Source: Ligula intestinalis | Lineage: Eukaryota; Platyhelminthes; Cestoda; Diphyllobothriidea; Diphyllobothriidae | Assembly (NCBI GenBank): GCA_036362985.1 | Contig: JAYGXS010000003.1 | Span: 42,699,320 to 42,763,319, forward strand | DNA: 64,000 bases | Direction of reading: 5' to 3' | In this document: one piece after another, positions 63,982-64,000 of the stretch | Layout: the number at the start of each line of letters is the position of its first letter | Position numbering within the stretch: the stretch's first letter is position 1 | Position numbers and translations under genes: made by a program | Notes under the pieces: generated by a model | Seen by the model: the letters and a program-made list of their open reading frames with translations, nothing else | Database searches by the model: none | Told to the model about the DNA's origin: nothing

Positions 63982-64000
63982 GGCTATAGCGACACCATAC

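Larger units (their letters stand above)
61543..64000 (-). mobile_element. RTE-type LINE copy 2, 3'-truncated and cut by window edge
   Basis: 61543-64000 aligns to about 53262-55719 with a constant offset of 8281 and no indels. I counted about 30 mismatches in some 2457 bases. The 3' end is lost: at 61543 the sequence changes abruptly from gaagcaggagtgg into unrelated sequence, so the last part of the ORF and the 3' UTR are missing. The 5' part lies beyond the window. Confidence 0.9.

Noticed and set aside
1..64000. CRISPR arrays, rRNA genes or bacterial operons
   Set aside because: No regularly spaced short repeats, no rRNA-like conserved segments, and intron-bearing genes point to a eukaryote.

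Overview
The window looks like nuclear DNA of a parasitic flatworm, most probably a diphyllobothriidean tapeworm or a fluke. This rests on the repeat community: RTE-type LINEs, CR1/Jockey-type LINEs, Penelope-like elements (PLEs) with a GIY-YIG endonuclease, CsRn1-like Ty3/Gypsy LTR elements with tRNA-Trp-type primer binding sites, and hammerhead-ribozyme repeats. I cannot name the species. No bacterial, viral or operon-like organisation is visible. An assembly gap of 10 N lies at 15085-15094.

Layout. 1-770: broken LINE (minus). 1685-3510: degenerate hAT/Charlie transposase (minus), with a Charlie-type terminus at 4844-4889. 3900-6120: two GC-rich LTR-like segments. 6130-8800: old copy of dispersed repeat 'family A', interrupted by a short LTR element (6968-8523) with 4-bp target duplications. 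10945-11825: inverted hammerhead-like motifs. 12873-20470: minus-strand exons of an unidentified helical-repeat host protein, with a 336-bp tandem hammerhead (retrozyme-like) array at 14389-15281 in its largest intron. 20500-35260: mostly non-coding repeat 'family B', foldback elements, a further host-exon candidate (25884-26654), and decayed LINE and Gypsy pieces. 37080-38854: CR1-like LINE (minus). 39425-40470: two ORFs of unknown function. 41999-44355: internally deleted RTE element (plus). 45131-47530: pieces of two Gypsy elements and a MITE-like foldback. 47935-50640: a deleted PLE and a nearly full-length one. 51586-52393: oppositely oriented LTR pieces. 52925-56210: nearly complete RTE element (minus). 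57379-57825: host-exon candidate. 58124-59344: second short LTR element. 61543-64000: second RTE copy, about 99% identical to the first over the shared 2.46 kb, running off the window edge.

How the parts relate. Almost everything is mobile DNA and its debris. The RTE and PLE copies show the domain order of autonomous elements. The two short LTR elements carry no recognisable enzymes, so they would depend on proteins supplied by Gypsy elements with matching primer sites. The most interesting object is the tandem hammerhead array: one of its three units keeps every core base of a type I hammerhead, and the unit length and tandem layout match what is known of metazoan retrozymes and of the schistosome hammerhead satellite. 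Several further hammerhead-like motifs lie in Penelope-type ends.
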